Position numbers and translations under genes: made by a program. This document shows positions 15,131 to 22,809 of a DNA stretch of 32,425 nt, in pieces (position 1 is the first letter of the stretch; each line of letters opens with the position of its first letter). Source of the stretch: Deltaproteobacteria bacterium (GTDB lineage Bacteria; Desulfobacterota; Syntrophobacteria; BM002); assembly GCA_022340905.1 (NCBI GenBank), contig JAJDNB010000086.1:1-32425 (forward strand). Reading direction: 5' to 3'. Under the pieces are notes generated by a model, which had not been told where the DNA came from, searched no databases, and worked only from the letters and a program-made list of their open reading frames with translations.

Positions 15131-16924
15131 GTCCTTGTCCGACTTCAGAACCGCCACAAAGGCCTGCTGCGGAATCATCACCGAGCCCACCATCTTCATG
15201 CGCTTCTTGCCCTTCTTCTGCTTCTCCAGAAGCTTGCGTTTGCGGGTGACGTCACCGCCGTAGAGTTTGGCGGTCACGTCCTTGCGGAAGGCGTTGACGG
15301 TCGAGCGGGCGATGATCTTACCGCCCACGGCACCCTGTATGGCAATCTTGAACTGGTGTCTGGGAATCTCCTCCTTGAGCCGTTCGCACAGGTGCACCGC
15401 CATCTTCCGGGCCCGGTCCTGGTGGACAATCGAGGCCAGGGCGTCCACCTTCTCGCCGTTCACTAGGATGTCCAGTTTGAGCAACTGGCTTTCTCGATAG
15501 TCAGTGAGTTCGTAATCAAAGGATCCGTATCCCCGGGTGACCGTCTTCAGCCGATCGTAAAAGTCGTAGATCACCTCGGCAAGAGGAATGTCAAAGGTGA
15601 TCTCCATCTTCCCCGGTGCAGGGTAGGTGAATCGGGGATTCACCCCGCGGCGCTCTGTGCAGAGCTGCATCACCGCCCCCATGTATTGCTCGGGGGTGAA
15701 GATACTCGCCTTGATGTAGGGTTCCTCACCACTCTCGATATTGGACGGGTCCGGATAGTACTGGGGGTTTTCCACGGTCAGTGTGGAGCCTCCCTTTAGG
15801 TTGAAACGATACTCCACACTGGGCACGGTCATGATAATGGCCTGATCGTACTCCCGTTCAAGCCTTTGCTGCACAATTTCCAGATGGAGCAACCCCAGGA
15901 AGCCACAGCGAAAACCCTGACCCATGGCCGCTGAGGAGTCCTTCTGGTAGACCAGGGCAGCATCGTTGAGTACGTATTTCTCCAGCGCTTCGGAGAGGGC
16001 GTGGTAATCGTCCGAGGAGATGGGATAGACGGAGGAGAAGACCACCGGCTTCACCCGCCTGAACCCCGGCAGAGGTTCCGCAGCCGGGTCGGCGTCCAGG
16101 GTGATGGTGTCACCGATGCGAGTGGCACTCACGGTCTTTATCCCGCAGATGATATACCCCGCCGCCCCTGCTGGAAGTTCGTGCCGTGGCTCCCGCCTCA
16201 GGCGAAAAATACCCACCTCTTCAACCCTGTAGGCTGTCCTGTTGGACATGAGCCGGATGGTGTCCCCTACCTTAACCCTGCCATCGAAAACACGGCAGCT
16301 TATGACCGCTCCCCGAAAGGGGTCGTAGGTGGCGTCAAAAATTATTGCAGAAAGGGGACTGTCCACGCTTCCCTTCGGAGGTGGAATACGCTCCACTATT
16401 GCCTCGAGGATCTCCTCTATACCCAAGCCTTCTTTGGCCGAGCACAGAATGGCCTCTTCCGGGTCAAGGCCGAGCTCCCTGTCGATCTCTAGCTTGACCC
16501 GCTCCACGTCTGCAGAGGGTAGATCGATCTTGTTGATCACCGGGATAATAACCAGATCCTGCTCCATGGCCAGGTAAGCGTTGGCCACGGTCTGGGCCTC
16601 TACGCCCTGCGAGGCATCCACCAGCAAGAGTACACCCTCGCAGGAGGTCAGAGCCCGGGATACCTCGTAAGAGAAGTCCACGTGTCCGGGAGTATCGATG
16701 AGGTTGAGCTCGAATACCTGTCGAGATCGGCTGGTATATGGCAGAGTGATTGTGTGGCTCTTAATGGTAATACCTCGTTCACGCTCGAGATCCATTGTGT
16801 CGAGAACCTGGTCACGGAAGTCCCTGTCGGTCACGAGACCGGCGTGTTGGATGAAACGATCGGCCAGGGTGGACTTGCCGTGATCGATGTGGGCGATGAT
16901 GCTGAAGTTGCGGGTCTGGTTCAT
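15128..16924 (-). CDS. lepA: Translation elongation factor 4 (LepA GTPase)
   Basis: The product is 598 residues, the standard length, starting at ATG 16924 with GGAGAACT before it. The GTP-binding motifs are complete: G1 AHIDHGKS (11-18), G2 RGIT (about 50-53), G3 DTPGH (77-81), G4 NKID (131-134) and G5 CSAKEG. The EF-G-like beta-barrel and alpha/beta domains follow. The LepA-specific C-terminal domain ends in KKRMKMVGSVMIPQQAFVAVL, with the basic YGGDVTRKRKLLEKQKKGKKR tip. EF4 acts on the ribosome in the cytoplasm, affecting back-translocation or 30S subunit biogenesis. The TAG stop is supplied by the end of a repeat-element fragment. Its protein end is close to normal, so function should be intact. 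Confidence 0.98.
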   Translation of the reverse strand: MNQTRNFSIIAHIDHGKSTLADRFIQHAGLVTDRDFRDQVLDTMDLERERGITIKSHTITLPYTSRSRQVFELNLIDTPGHVDFSYEVSRALTSCEGVLLLVDASQGVEAQTVANAYLAMEQDLVIIPVINKIDLPSADVERVKLEIDRELGLDPEEAILCSAKEGLGIEEILEAIVERIPPPKGSVDSPLSAIIFDATYDPFRGAVISCRVFDGRVKVGDTIRLMSNRTAYRVEEVGIFRLRREPRHELPAGAAGYIICGIKTVSATRIGDTITLDADPAAEPLPGFRRVKPVVFSSVYPISSDDYHALSEALEKYVLNDAALVYQKDSSAAMGQGFRCGFLGLLHLEIVQQRLEREYDQAIIMTVPSVEYRFNLKGGSTLTVENPQYYPDPSNIESGEEPYIKASIFTPEQYMGAVMQLCTERRGVNPRFTYPAPGKMEITFDIPLAEVIYDFYDRLKTVTRGYGSFDYELTDYRESQLLKLDILVNGEKVDALASIVHQDRARKMAVHLCERLKEEIPRHQFKIAIQGAVGGKIIARSTVNAFRKDVTAKLYGGDVTRKRKLLEKQKKGKKRMKMVGSVMIPQQAFVAVLKSDKD

Positions 16925-17130
16925 AGTTCTCCATCTTCCGCCGCCGAAGATCGGGCCTTATGGATCGCGTTAGAATCTGTCCATCTATCTTATTCGGACG
17001 AGGAAGTCAATCAGGATGAGACCCAGGAAATTTCACTGCATCTCGAGCACCTAAGGGCGGTAAGCGTATTGGAGCCAATCGGAGATTCAGGTACCGAGGC
17101 CGCAGAAAGTTTCACCCGATTGTGTTGCTC

Positions 17131-17991
17131 CTACTCGCCACGGAGTCGCCGGGAGATCCCATCCAGGGCTTCTGCTCCACCCAAAGGAAGCGAGACGTGG
17201 GTTTTGTCTGGAACCTGGTATTCCCGTGGGTTGATCCGTATGAGCCGAGCCTCGAGCCTCCTTGCCACATATTCCGCCTGGTTACGAACAGTGGGAACTG
17301 CCTCACCCGCTCCGATTTCCACTACTGCCAAGGGGAAGTCTGTGGAGTATACGATTTCCAGCCACCTGGCAAGTCTCTCCCTCTGTGACAAGGTTCGTGC
17401 TGCAATCCACGCCCAGTCACCGAACATGAGAATATTAGGACGGGCCATATTACCGCAGTTTACGCATCGTGGCAGTGGTTCTCGAGCTTCGAAACGATCT
17501 TCATTTACGATAACATCGAGGTCACGGGCATCCCAAATGGTGTCGCTGCATGGCCGCACACATTGGAAGTGATGAATAGAGCCGTGGCATTCCTCAATGT
17601 GCGTCGTCCTGTAGCCTCCTTTTTGAAATTGACCGTCCACGTTTGAGGTGAAGACAAAATATTTTCCCGGCTTGTTTTCGCCGATTTGCAGCAGTTGCCG
17701 AAAACCCTCGTGAGGCGTAGTCCTTCGATAGAGGTTCAACCGGTGCCCGTAGAAGGCCCATGCCAATTTGGGGTTCTGCTGGAACCACACCGGATTCGCC
17801 ATTTCAACGAAAGATTTGCCCAACCTCGCTATGGGCGGGTATGCTTGCCAAAACCCTTCATTTCCTCTAAAGTCAGGCAAACCCGAATCAACGCCCATAC
17901 CTGCTCCGGCACAAATGAATAACGCTCCGGCACTGTCGATAATCTCTGCCGCCCGTCTCAGATCTGCTCCTAAACTCATTTCTTCAGCCAA
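17131..17991 (-). CDS. SIR2-family NAD-dependent protein deacylase
   Basis: The product is 286 residues if translation starts at TTG 17991 (AGGA three bases before). ATG 17979 gives 282 residues with only a GAAGA upstream, so the start is uncertain. Sirtuin motifs are present: GAGMGVDSGLPDFRG (NAD-binding loop, about 28-42), TSNVDGQFQKGG (usually TQNIDxLHxxAG, so a variant) and ECHGS with catalytic His136. The four zinc-ligand Cys are at 144, 148, 176 and 179. The reaction is NAD-dependent removal of acetyl or longer acyl groups from lysine, giving nicotinamide and O-acyl-ADP-ribose. A second role in metabolism or phage defence is known for some sirtuin families, but this one is a single domain with no associated effector. 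It lies about 200 bases upstream of lepA on the same strand. Confidence 0.88.
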   Translation of the reverse strand: MAEEMSLGADLRRAAEIIDSAGALFICAGAGMGVDSGLPDFRGNEGFWQAYPPIARLGKSFVEMANPVWFQQNPKLAWAFYGHRLNLYRRTTPHEGFRQLLQIGENKPGKYFVFTSNVDGQFQKGGYRTTHIEECHGSIHHFQCVRPCSDTIWDARDLDVIVNEDRFEAREPLPRCVNCGNMARPNILMFGDWAWIAARTLSQRERLARWLEIVYSTDFPLAVVEIGAGEAVPTVRNQAEYVARRLEARLIRINPREYQVPDKTHVSLPLGGAEALDGISRRLRGE

Positions 17992-18109
17992 GTATCCTAA
18001 GAAGTTAATCGCTAGTTCCCTAGCCTGCTATTAGGACTGAGGCACATTGCAATCTTGTACATGAAACGCCCCCACAAAAGTAGCTAATAATTAGTAGTCA
18101 GTGGTCAGC

Positions 18110-18137
18110 GGTAAACGGTAAACGGTGAACGGTAAGC
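18110..18137 (+). repeat. Tandem heptad GGTRARC, four units (locus 1)
   Basis: The units read GGTAAAC, GGTAAAC, GGTGAAC, GGTAAGC. Two more loosely matching units (GTCAGTG, GTCAGCG) precede them. The same four-unit heptad is found at 20549, 22782 and 26531. Confidence 0.75.
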
Positions 18138-18149
18138 TACTCTGTGGGA

Positions 18150-18164
18150 GCGGCTTTCAGCCGC
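18150..18164. repeat. REP-like hairpin GCGGCT-TTC-AGCCGC
   Basis: A perfect 6-bp stem with a three-base loop sits within GTGGGAGCGGCTTTCAGCCG. This word is of the type found as dispersed REP-like palindromes in many proteobacterial intergenic regions. Only one copy occurs in this window. Confidence 0.55.
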
Positions 18165-18306
18165 GATGTAAACGATTTCAACGGTTTTAACGACTCGAAA
18201 GACTTTCCTTTGAGCTGTTAGCTGTAAGCTATTTCGACGAACTGACTAATTCTCTAATTTTCCAATCCGCAATCCGAAATCCGAAATCCGCAATTCAACC
18301 TCTTCT

Positions 18307-18576
18307 CTATGCTCCACACCCTATGCCCCTTGCTTTATTCCTCAACGATGCATCATATGCGTTCCTCGTGGCTTTATCGATTAATGTATTGTAGGCATGC
18401 TGGATTTTTTTGAGGATGCCGCGCCTTTCCTCCTCACTAAAAAGAGAATACGTCAACAAGGATTCTTTACCATAGACTTCGAGAGCATTCTTGTATGCCC
18501 TGCTTATCTTGAACGGCGATGCGTCCACTGATATTTCTAAAATTTCGTAAAAGTTCAACTCTTCAAAATTTTTCAT
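18307..18576 (-). CDS. J-domain-like small protein lacking HPD
   Basis: The product is 89 residues. Its ATG overlaps the stop of the upstream MinD-like gene by four bases (ATGA), so the two are translationally coupled. The sequence follows the J-domain layout: NFYEILEIS (helix I, like the DYYEILGVS of DnaJ), a helix II with SRAYKNAL, and helix III-IV with IQHAYNTLIDKATRNAYD (like AYEVLSDPEKRAAYD). The HPD tripeptide between helices II and III, needed to stimulate DnaK, is missing and replaced by a longer acidic linker. It is therefore predicted not to activate Hsp70 and may instead bind the ATPase. A stable partner of the MinD-like protein is the best guess. Confidence 0.7.
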   Translation of the reverse strand: MKNFEELNFYEILEISVDASPFKISRAYKNALEVYGKESLLTYSLFSEEERRGILKKIQHAYNTLIDKATRNAYDASLRNKARGIGCGA

Positions 18577-19508
18577 GACACCAAAGGCAGAGACAAATCA
18601 GCTTCGTAAGTCTCATTGACTAAAGCTCGTACAATAGTGTGTATTTCTGTGGCTGTCTTGGCATAACCATACTCATTGACGAATACTCTATCCCTCATGG
18701 TTGCATCACCAATCTTGTGATCTGAGGATACATTTCCCAAGAAGTGGTAGTCAAAATAGAGGTGTTTATTGCAGATCTTTGTGAGATCATGTCCGAAATT
18801 CTTGTCTACTTGCCATCTGAAGTGGTTGAGGATTAAGCCGATTTTTTGATCTTTGATGCATTTTTCTATATTTGTACCGTTATCTGCATCATATTGTCTT
18901 ACGAAGCCGATTATATCCGAAAAAGATTTTACTTGTGAATCGCTGATTTCATTCAGATATTCTCGACAAACTATATTTAAATTATTACTTCTAAGAACTG
19001 CTTTAATTTTTCTTAAGTAAATAGATTTTAAAAAACGAAACATATTTTCCACTGACACCGGCTCTGGTGTGGTAACAATTATTCCTTCATTTGATAGAAG
19101 GCAAAAATCTAGCGTATTATAGTGTGTTCCTGACCCCAAATCGATGAAGAGATAATCATAAGACAATTTTTTTATTGCTCTAATTAGTTTTAGCTTTTGG
19201 GCATAATGCAGGTTGGCAATTTCCAACGAACAGCCGGATGAACTTATTACATACAGATTCGGTTGGGCTGTCTCCATCACAACATCATTAAGATTTTGAG
19301 CCTCTTTGTTTAAATAGTGCTTTAAGCTCACCCGAGGCTTGCCAAGGGCCAAGAAAGTATGAAGGTTCGAAGCTCCCAAATCTAAATCCACCAGGAGCAC
19401 CTTTTTGCCCTGTTGCGCCAGAATCATCCCAACACTGGCGGTTATAAAACTTTTGCCCGTTCCACCCTTTCCGCCTCCGACACCATATATGCGGCTATTA
19501 TTGTTCAT
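18573..19508 (-). CDS. MinD/ParA-like ATPase (deviant Walker A)
   Basis: The product is 311 residues from ATG 19508. In-frame ATGs at 19535 and 19577 also exist and none has a good ribosome site. I choose 19508 because family members start a few residues before the Walker motif. The deviant Walker A KGGTGKS (14-20) has the signature Lys14, and the A' motif DLDLGASNLHTFL follows. The segment FIDLGSGTHYNTLDF carries the switch II Asp-Gly region, and TTPEPVSVENMFRF follows. This layout is like FlhG/YlxH-type MinD relatives, which position flagella, pili or other polar machines. A membrane-targeting amphipathic tail is not obvious. Coupling to a J-like protein with no HPD suggests a dedicated two-gene module. 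Confidence 0.82.
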   Translation of the reverse strand: MNNNSRIYGVGGGKGGTGKSFITASVGMILAQQGKKVLLVDLDLGASNLHTFLALGKPRVSLKHYLNKEAQNLNDVVMETAQPNLYVISSSGCSLEIANLHYAQKLKLIRAIKKLSYDYLFIDLGSGTHYNTLDFCLLSNEGIIVTTPEPVSVENMFRFLKSIYLRKIKAVLRSNNLNIVCREYLNEISDSQVKSFSDIIGFVRQYDADNGTNIEKCIKDQKIGLILNHFRWQVDKNFGHDLTKICNKHLYFDYHFLGNVSSDHKIGDATMRDRVFVNEYGYAKTATEIHTIVRALVNETYEADLSLPLVS

Positions 19509-19697
19509 CTGATTTTTGAAAGTTGGTCTTTGCATTGTAGGATTCGAGAGTTTGAGGAATGGCAAAATAAAATGCAAAAATCGAACCAGAGTTCGCGGGA
19601 CGAATATGCAGAAGTGAGTATCTCAGAAGGGAGTTTGTTATAGAAATCGATGCTTTTCCAATAGCGATTATACCCGGAAGTGAGCCACCATAAAATC

Positions 19698-19847
19698 ATG
19701 GCCGAAGAGCTCCAAAAATTGTCTTTTCAAGCTTTTTTAGCTTCTTATGAGATATTTTCAGGATTGACCCCGATTGCAGGTAGGATTATCTTTGCCCATA
19801 CAATGGCAGTTTTGAGCACTGTCCAAAGAGGGAAAATGAGCCTTTGA
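19698..19847 (+). CDS. Possible small ORF (49 residues)
   Basis: ATG 19698 begins a 49-residue frame with a hydrophobic, evenly spaced pattern (SFQAFLASYEIF, TPIAGRIIFAHTMAVLS), ending at TGA 19845-19847. The TTG of the next frame overlaps this stop by four bases (TTGA). No clear ribosome site precedes it (GGAAGTGAG lies about 16 bases away). Its protein-like composition and the overlap are the only support. It could be chance. Confidence 0.3.
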   Translation: MAEELQKLSFQAFLASYEIFSGLTPIAGRIIFAHTMAVLSTVQRGKMSL

Positions 19848-20110
19848 GAAGCAGAAGCTTTTTCCAGCATCCTTTGATGTGCCCACGGGGACATCGGCAG
19901 ATTTCTTGGTTCGCTGCAGAGAAGATGGCCCACTGTTGGCTATGTGAAAAGGATTATCCTTTGTCCGATTGCTTCGGCACCCCAAGCACCTTTTCTTCCA
20001 CCGAGCAAGAGCTTGAACTCCCGGAAATCTTGAAAATCGCCGCAGGTGAAATGGAAAAAGCAAGCAGCGACAGTCAGAAAAACTGGAAGAAAGAGTCACC
20101 TGAGAAATAG
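19844..20110 (+). CDS. Small Cys/His protein, possible zinc-binding
   Basis: The frame encodes 88 residues from TTG 19844, or 77 residues from ATG 19877. MCPRGHRQISWF and MAHCWLCEKDYPLSDCFG provide a CxxxH and a CxxC plus a further Cys, as in small zinc-ribbon or rubredoxin-like knuckles. The C-terminal half is Glu/Ser/Lys-rich and probably unstructured. No family is recognised and no strong ribosome site is seen for either start. It is placed between the MinD-like gene (divergent) and the basic coiled-coil gene, on the same strand as the latter. Confidence 0.45.
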   Translation: MRSRSFFQHPLMCPRGHRQISWFAAEKMAHCWLCEKDYPLSDCFGTPSTFSSTEQELELPEILKIAAGEMEKASSDSQKNWKKESPEK

Positions 20111-20193
20111 TTACTCTTGTATGGAACTTGCAATCGTACCAAGCTTAACAAGGTTGAATCAGTCGTATCTGATCTAAAGGAGTAAACTTAAAA

Positions 20194-20547
20194 ATGGGAT
20201 CCAAACAAAGGCGAACTAAGGAGCGACAGCAACAGGGATTCATCCAGCAACTGGCTGCAAGAAAAGCACTATTGTTAGAAAAGGGTCTGGAGCAAGAAAG
20301 CCTTGAAAAAGACAAAGTCATTCTGCATTTGCGGGCTGAACTGAAACGGACGAGAAAGGCGATTGCTGCGATCGATACCACCCTCAAATTGAGGGAGAAT
20401 GCAAGGCATCAGAAACTTGAACGCAAGAGAACAATGGCCACTGAAGGACTCGAGTCCAAGAAACAAAGAAAAGCATCCGTGGATCAGAATAAAACCAAAA
20501 AGAAGAAAAAACAAATAGCTCTGCCAGCAGATGATACAGAAGAGTAG
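20194..20547 (+). CDS. Basic coiled-coil protein, function unknown
   Basis: The product is 117 residues, starting at ATG 20194 with AAAGGAGT about ten bases before it. The protein is almost wholly charged: a predicted helix or coiled coil at about residues 5-85 (ARKALLLEKGLEQESLEKD, LRAELKRTRKAIAAIDTTLKL) and a Lys-rich tail ending KTKKKKKQIALPADDTEE. There is no signal peptide, Cys or membrane helix. Nucleic-acid binding is suggested by the basic tail but is not shown. The family is not recognised. Confidence 0.6.
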   Translation: MGSKQRRTKERQQQGFIQQLAARKALLLEKGLEQESLEKDKVILHLRAELKRTRKAIAAIDTTLKLRENARHQKLERKRTMATEGLESKKQRKASVDQNKTKKKKKQIALPADDTEE

Positions 20548-20548
20548 T

Positions 20549-20576
20549 GGTAAACGGTGAACGGTGAACGGTAAAC
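20549..20576 (+). repeat. Tandem heptad GGTRARC, four units (locus 2)
   Basis: The units read GGTAAAC, GGTGAAC, GGTGAAC, GGTAAAC. They begin two bases after the TAG stop codon of the basic coiled-coil gene. Confidence 0.75.
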
Positions 20577-20608
20577 AGTGACACTATGCGAGAAAGGCTC
20601 TTTCGCCA

Positions 20609-20950
20609 CTAGTACCATACAAAAATAGTAACAACAAAATGCAGGATAAATATGGCCAGTTGAAGCCAAAGATAACGAGTTTTCTTGAGACGCAGAGAGA
20701 AATATACCGGTAGAGTAAGAAGATAATAATATATGATCAGCGTTAGTGAGATATAATAGTGTGAATAAATAGGACGACCGTGAATGATGTTTGAAAGATA
20801 AAAATACAGAAATCTGGGTAGATCTAAAAAATAGATGGTAAAAAAGCGATCCACCTTACCAGTTGAAAAATACGTAAAGACATAGAGAGCAACAGCGAAG
20901 GTATATACTGAAAAAAAATGTATAAAAAACGCTTTCCCTCGGCTCATCAT
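20609..20950 (-). CDS. Small membrane protein, function unknown
   Basis: The product is 113 residues, starting at ATG 20950 or the adjacent ATG 20947, with AGGGA immediately before. It has three hydrophobic helices: about 6-28 (FFIHFFSVYTFAVALYVFTYF), 66-84 (YISLTLIIYYYLLTLPVYF) and 93-112 (LWLQLAIFILHFVVTIFVW), with many Tyr and Phe. The intervening loop is DRFFTIYFLDLPRFLYFYLS. It is probably an inner-membrane protein. No family is recognised. Confidence 0.55.
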   Translation of the reverse strand: MMSRGKAFFIHFFSVYTFAVALYVFTYFSTGKVDRFFTIYFLDLPRFLYFYLSNIIHGRPIYSHYYISLTLIIYYYLLTLPVYFSLRLKKTRYLWLQLAIFILHFVVTIFVWY

Positions 20951-21218
20951 TCCCTATCTGCTAGCAGTTTTTCCTCAGCGGAGTCAGAGGGCTCCAAGAT
21001 GAACAAGAAAAGCACTCCAAACTAATTCAAAGCCCTCTACCAGCCCCGAATGGGGTAGCCACATGTTCGCTACTACTGTCCACTTCCAGAGCAAAGTCCT
21101 GATGAAATAGTTTCCCAAAGGTAAACCCAACAGCGACCTCCTCATCCAGCCGTATCTTTTTATTATGTCGCCTGTGTAGGTACAGAATCCTGGTCTTGTA
21201 AATACATAGTTCGGCTTG
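20951..21218. other. Gap downstream of the LarA-family gene
   Basis: About 270 bases separate two minus-strand genes. I see no gene, no repeat and no clear terminator for the LarA-family gene. Confidence 0.35.
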
Positions 21219-22541
21219 TCATCTCTCCATGCTACCAGGGGTGGCAGTAGGAAGCGTCAGGAGTGCTTGAGGTACAACAAGTACATCCAGGTCATCCCGA
21301 CCCATTTTCACCGAGGCGGTGCGGAAGGCTTCGGCCATATCTGCAGCTGGGGTCATGTGTAGCTGGCGCACTAGGTCAGGTGTCACCGTTCCTGCGATTA
21401 TCACACTAGTCTTTTCAAGCACCTTGGCCATAATAAAAGCCCGTTGTCCTCCTGGGGCATAGCCCCCTCTTCGCAGTTTGGTCAGGAGAGAGTCCATATT
21501 TTCAGCACTTTTCATCGTTTCCAAAAAGGACCGCTCAGCGTAACCTTGACCAACCCCTTCCTCCGTAGGGGCCGGGATAATAAAGACGCCCCCCTCTTTG
21601 ACTGCACAAAGGGGAGAGAAAAAGAGCTGACTGGCAGCCCGGCTGGCCTGATAGATGTTTGTATCTTTTGGAAAGCCGACTCCGGCCACGACCACGTCGT
21701 ACTGTCGAGGAATAGGTACTTCGTAAAGCTGTCTTGCAACCCTGACCAACTTTTCAAAGGTCGCCTCTGGTTCACCAGCAAGAACTGCCACTGTTCGTTT
21801 GTACCCGTCTCGAACCACATTGAGGATGAAGCTCAAACCTGCACGGCGCGCAGCTTCTGTGATCGCTTGGTGGAAGGGATTGTCCTCTATCTTGCCCAGC
21901 CGGGTCCCAGGGTGATCAACCATTTGGGGGCCGTGGGTATAGGCGATCATTTGCTCACCTCCAGCACCAATGGCTGCAGTCTTCCGACCCCCTGAATAGC
22001 CGGCATACTGGTGCGGTTCAACTATCCCGGTGGCAATGAGCAGATCAGCCTCGCAAGCGATCTTATTTACTGCAAGTGGGATTCCGCTCTCAGTTGAACC
22101 CAAGCCTTTGAGTCCGGCCCCATGTAACGGCTCATGATCCACTATCCTGTACCGATCGACGATTGCCTGCCCCAGCTTGACAACCTTCTCCTCGTGCGTG
22201 CTTGGCCGGTGCATGCCGATACCGCAGAGTAAGGTGATGTCCTGACCATGCACACCAGCCACCTCTAACTCAGCCAAAAGGGCGGGTACCAACAGATAAT
22301 CAGGGCTGTCCCGGGTGATATCGGTGAAGACAAGGCAGACGGTATGGCCCGGTTTAGCTATTTTTCTCAGTGGAGGGGAATTGATGGGATTGGCTAATGC
22401 CTCAGCAATGGCCTCCTCCATGTCGGTCACCGGCTCCATCGACTGGGAGGATAGGTAGGTGCCGCGCATCCCCACTGGCAACTGAAAATCCAGGTAGGAT
22501 TTGCCGAAAGGGATGCGGTATACAGAAATGTTATTCTTCAT
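21219..22541 (-). CDS. LarA-family nickel-pincer nucleotide-dependent racemase/epimerase
   Basis: The product is 440 residues from ATG 22541 (MKNNISVYRIPFGKSY). An upstream in-frame ATG at 22577 has no better ribosome site. The residues that bind the NPN cofactor and act in lactate racemase LarA line up: FTDITR with Asp74 and Arg77, GIGMHRPSTHEE with His111, VEPHQYAGYSGGRKT with His177 and Lys187. The spacing to these residues is nearly that of Lactobacillus LarA (72, 75, 108, 174, 184). The family racemises or epimerises alpha-hydroxyacids and needs LarB, LarC and LarE to build the cofactor. None of these is in the window. The exact substrate, lactate or another 2-hydroxyacid, cannot be set from this. 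Confidence 0.88.
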   Translation of the reverse strand: MKNNISVYRIPFGKSYLDFQLPVGMRGTYLSSQSMEPVTDMEEAIAEALANPINSPPLRKIAKPGHTVCLVFTDITRDSPDYLLVPALLAELEVAGVHGQDITLLCGIGMHRPSTHEEKVVKLGQAIVDRYRIVDHEPLHGAGLKGLGSTESGIPLAVNKIACEADLLIATGIVEPHQYAGYSGGRKTAAIGAGGEQMIAYTHGPQMVDHPGTRLGKIEDNPFHQAITEAARRAGLSFILNVVRDGYKRTVAVLAGEPEATFEKLVRVARQLYEVPIPRQYDVVVAGVGFPKDTNIYQASRAASQLFFSPLCAVKEGGVFIIPAPTEEGVGQGYAERSFLETMKSAENMDSLLTKLRRGGYAPGGQRAFIMAKVLEKTSVIIAGTVTPDLVRQLHMTPAADMAEAFRTASVKMGRDDLDVLVVPQALLTLPTATPGSMER

Positions 22542-22781
22542 AGGTGCATCGTCGAGAGTGAAATGCACAAAGATCATAACATAAAGTTCATCAGGTAATT
22601 AGGGAATTTGAGAACTAGAGAATTAGGAAATTCGTTGAAGTCGTTAAAATCGTAGAAACCGTAGAAATCGTTCACGGCGAGAAATGCGGGAAAAACTGGA
22701 AAGGCGAGAAAGGAAATTACTTCTCTATAGGCATGATATCCTTTCTCACTTTTCTCGCCTGGCTAGCCTTTCTCGCACACT
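22542..22781. other. Gap with nonamer-like repeats
   Basis: The stretch 22630-22680 consists of short words of the type GTTGAAGTCG, GTTAAAATCG, GTAGAAACC, GTAGAAATCG with a period of nine to ten bases. It is similar to words at 455-485 and 18170-18200. No gene is seen. Confidence 0.4.
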
Positions 22782-22809
22782 GCTTACCGTTTACCGCTCA
22801 CTGCTCACC
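22782..22809 (-). repeat. Tandem heptad GGTRARC, four units (locus 3, minus)
   Basis: Read on the minus strand: GGTGAGC, AGTGAGC, GGTAAAC, GGTAAGC. It overlaps the last codons of the HtrA-like gene by 12 bases (22798-22809), so it contributes the final residues and stop. Confidence 0.7.

Larger units (their letters stand above)
18000..18306. other. Intergenic repeat-rich gap
   Basis: This gap of about 300 bases is packed with short repeats. It holds four units of the GGTRARC heptad (18110-18137), a GCGGCT/AGCCGC hairpin (18150-18164), nonamer-like words (CGATTTCAACGGTTTTAACG) and AATCCGN heptads (about 18268-18295). No gene is seen. Confidence 0.5.

Noticed and set aside
17131..17991. Sirtuin considered as part of a defence system
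   Set aside because: It is a single-domain protein with no adjacent effector, transmembrane or nuclease gene. Its neighbour is lepA.
18110..18137. Heptad arrays considered as CRISPR-like repeats
   Set aside because: The units are 7 bases and contiguous without spacers, and no cas gene is present.
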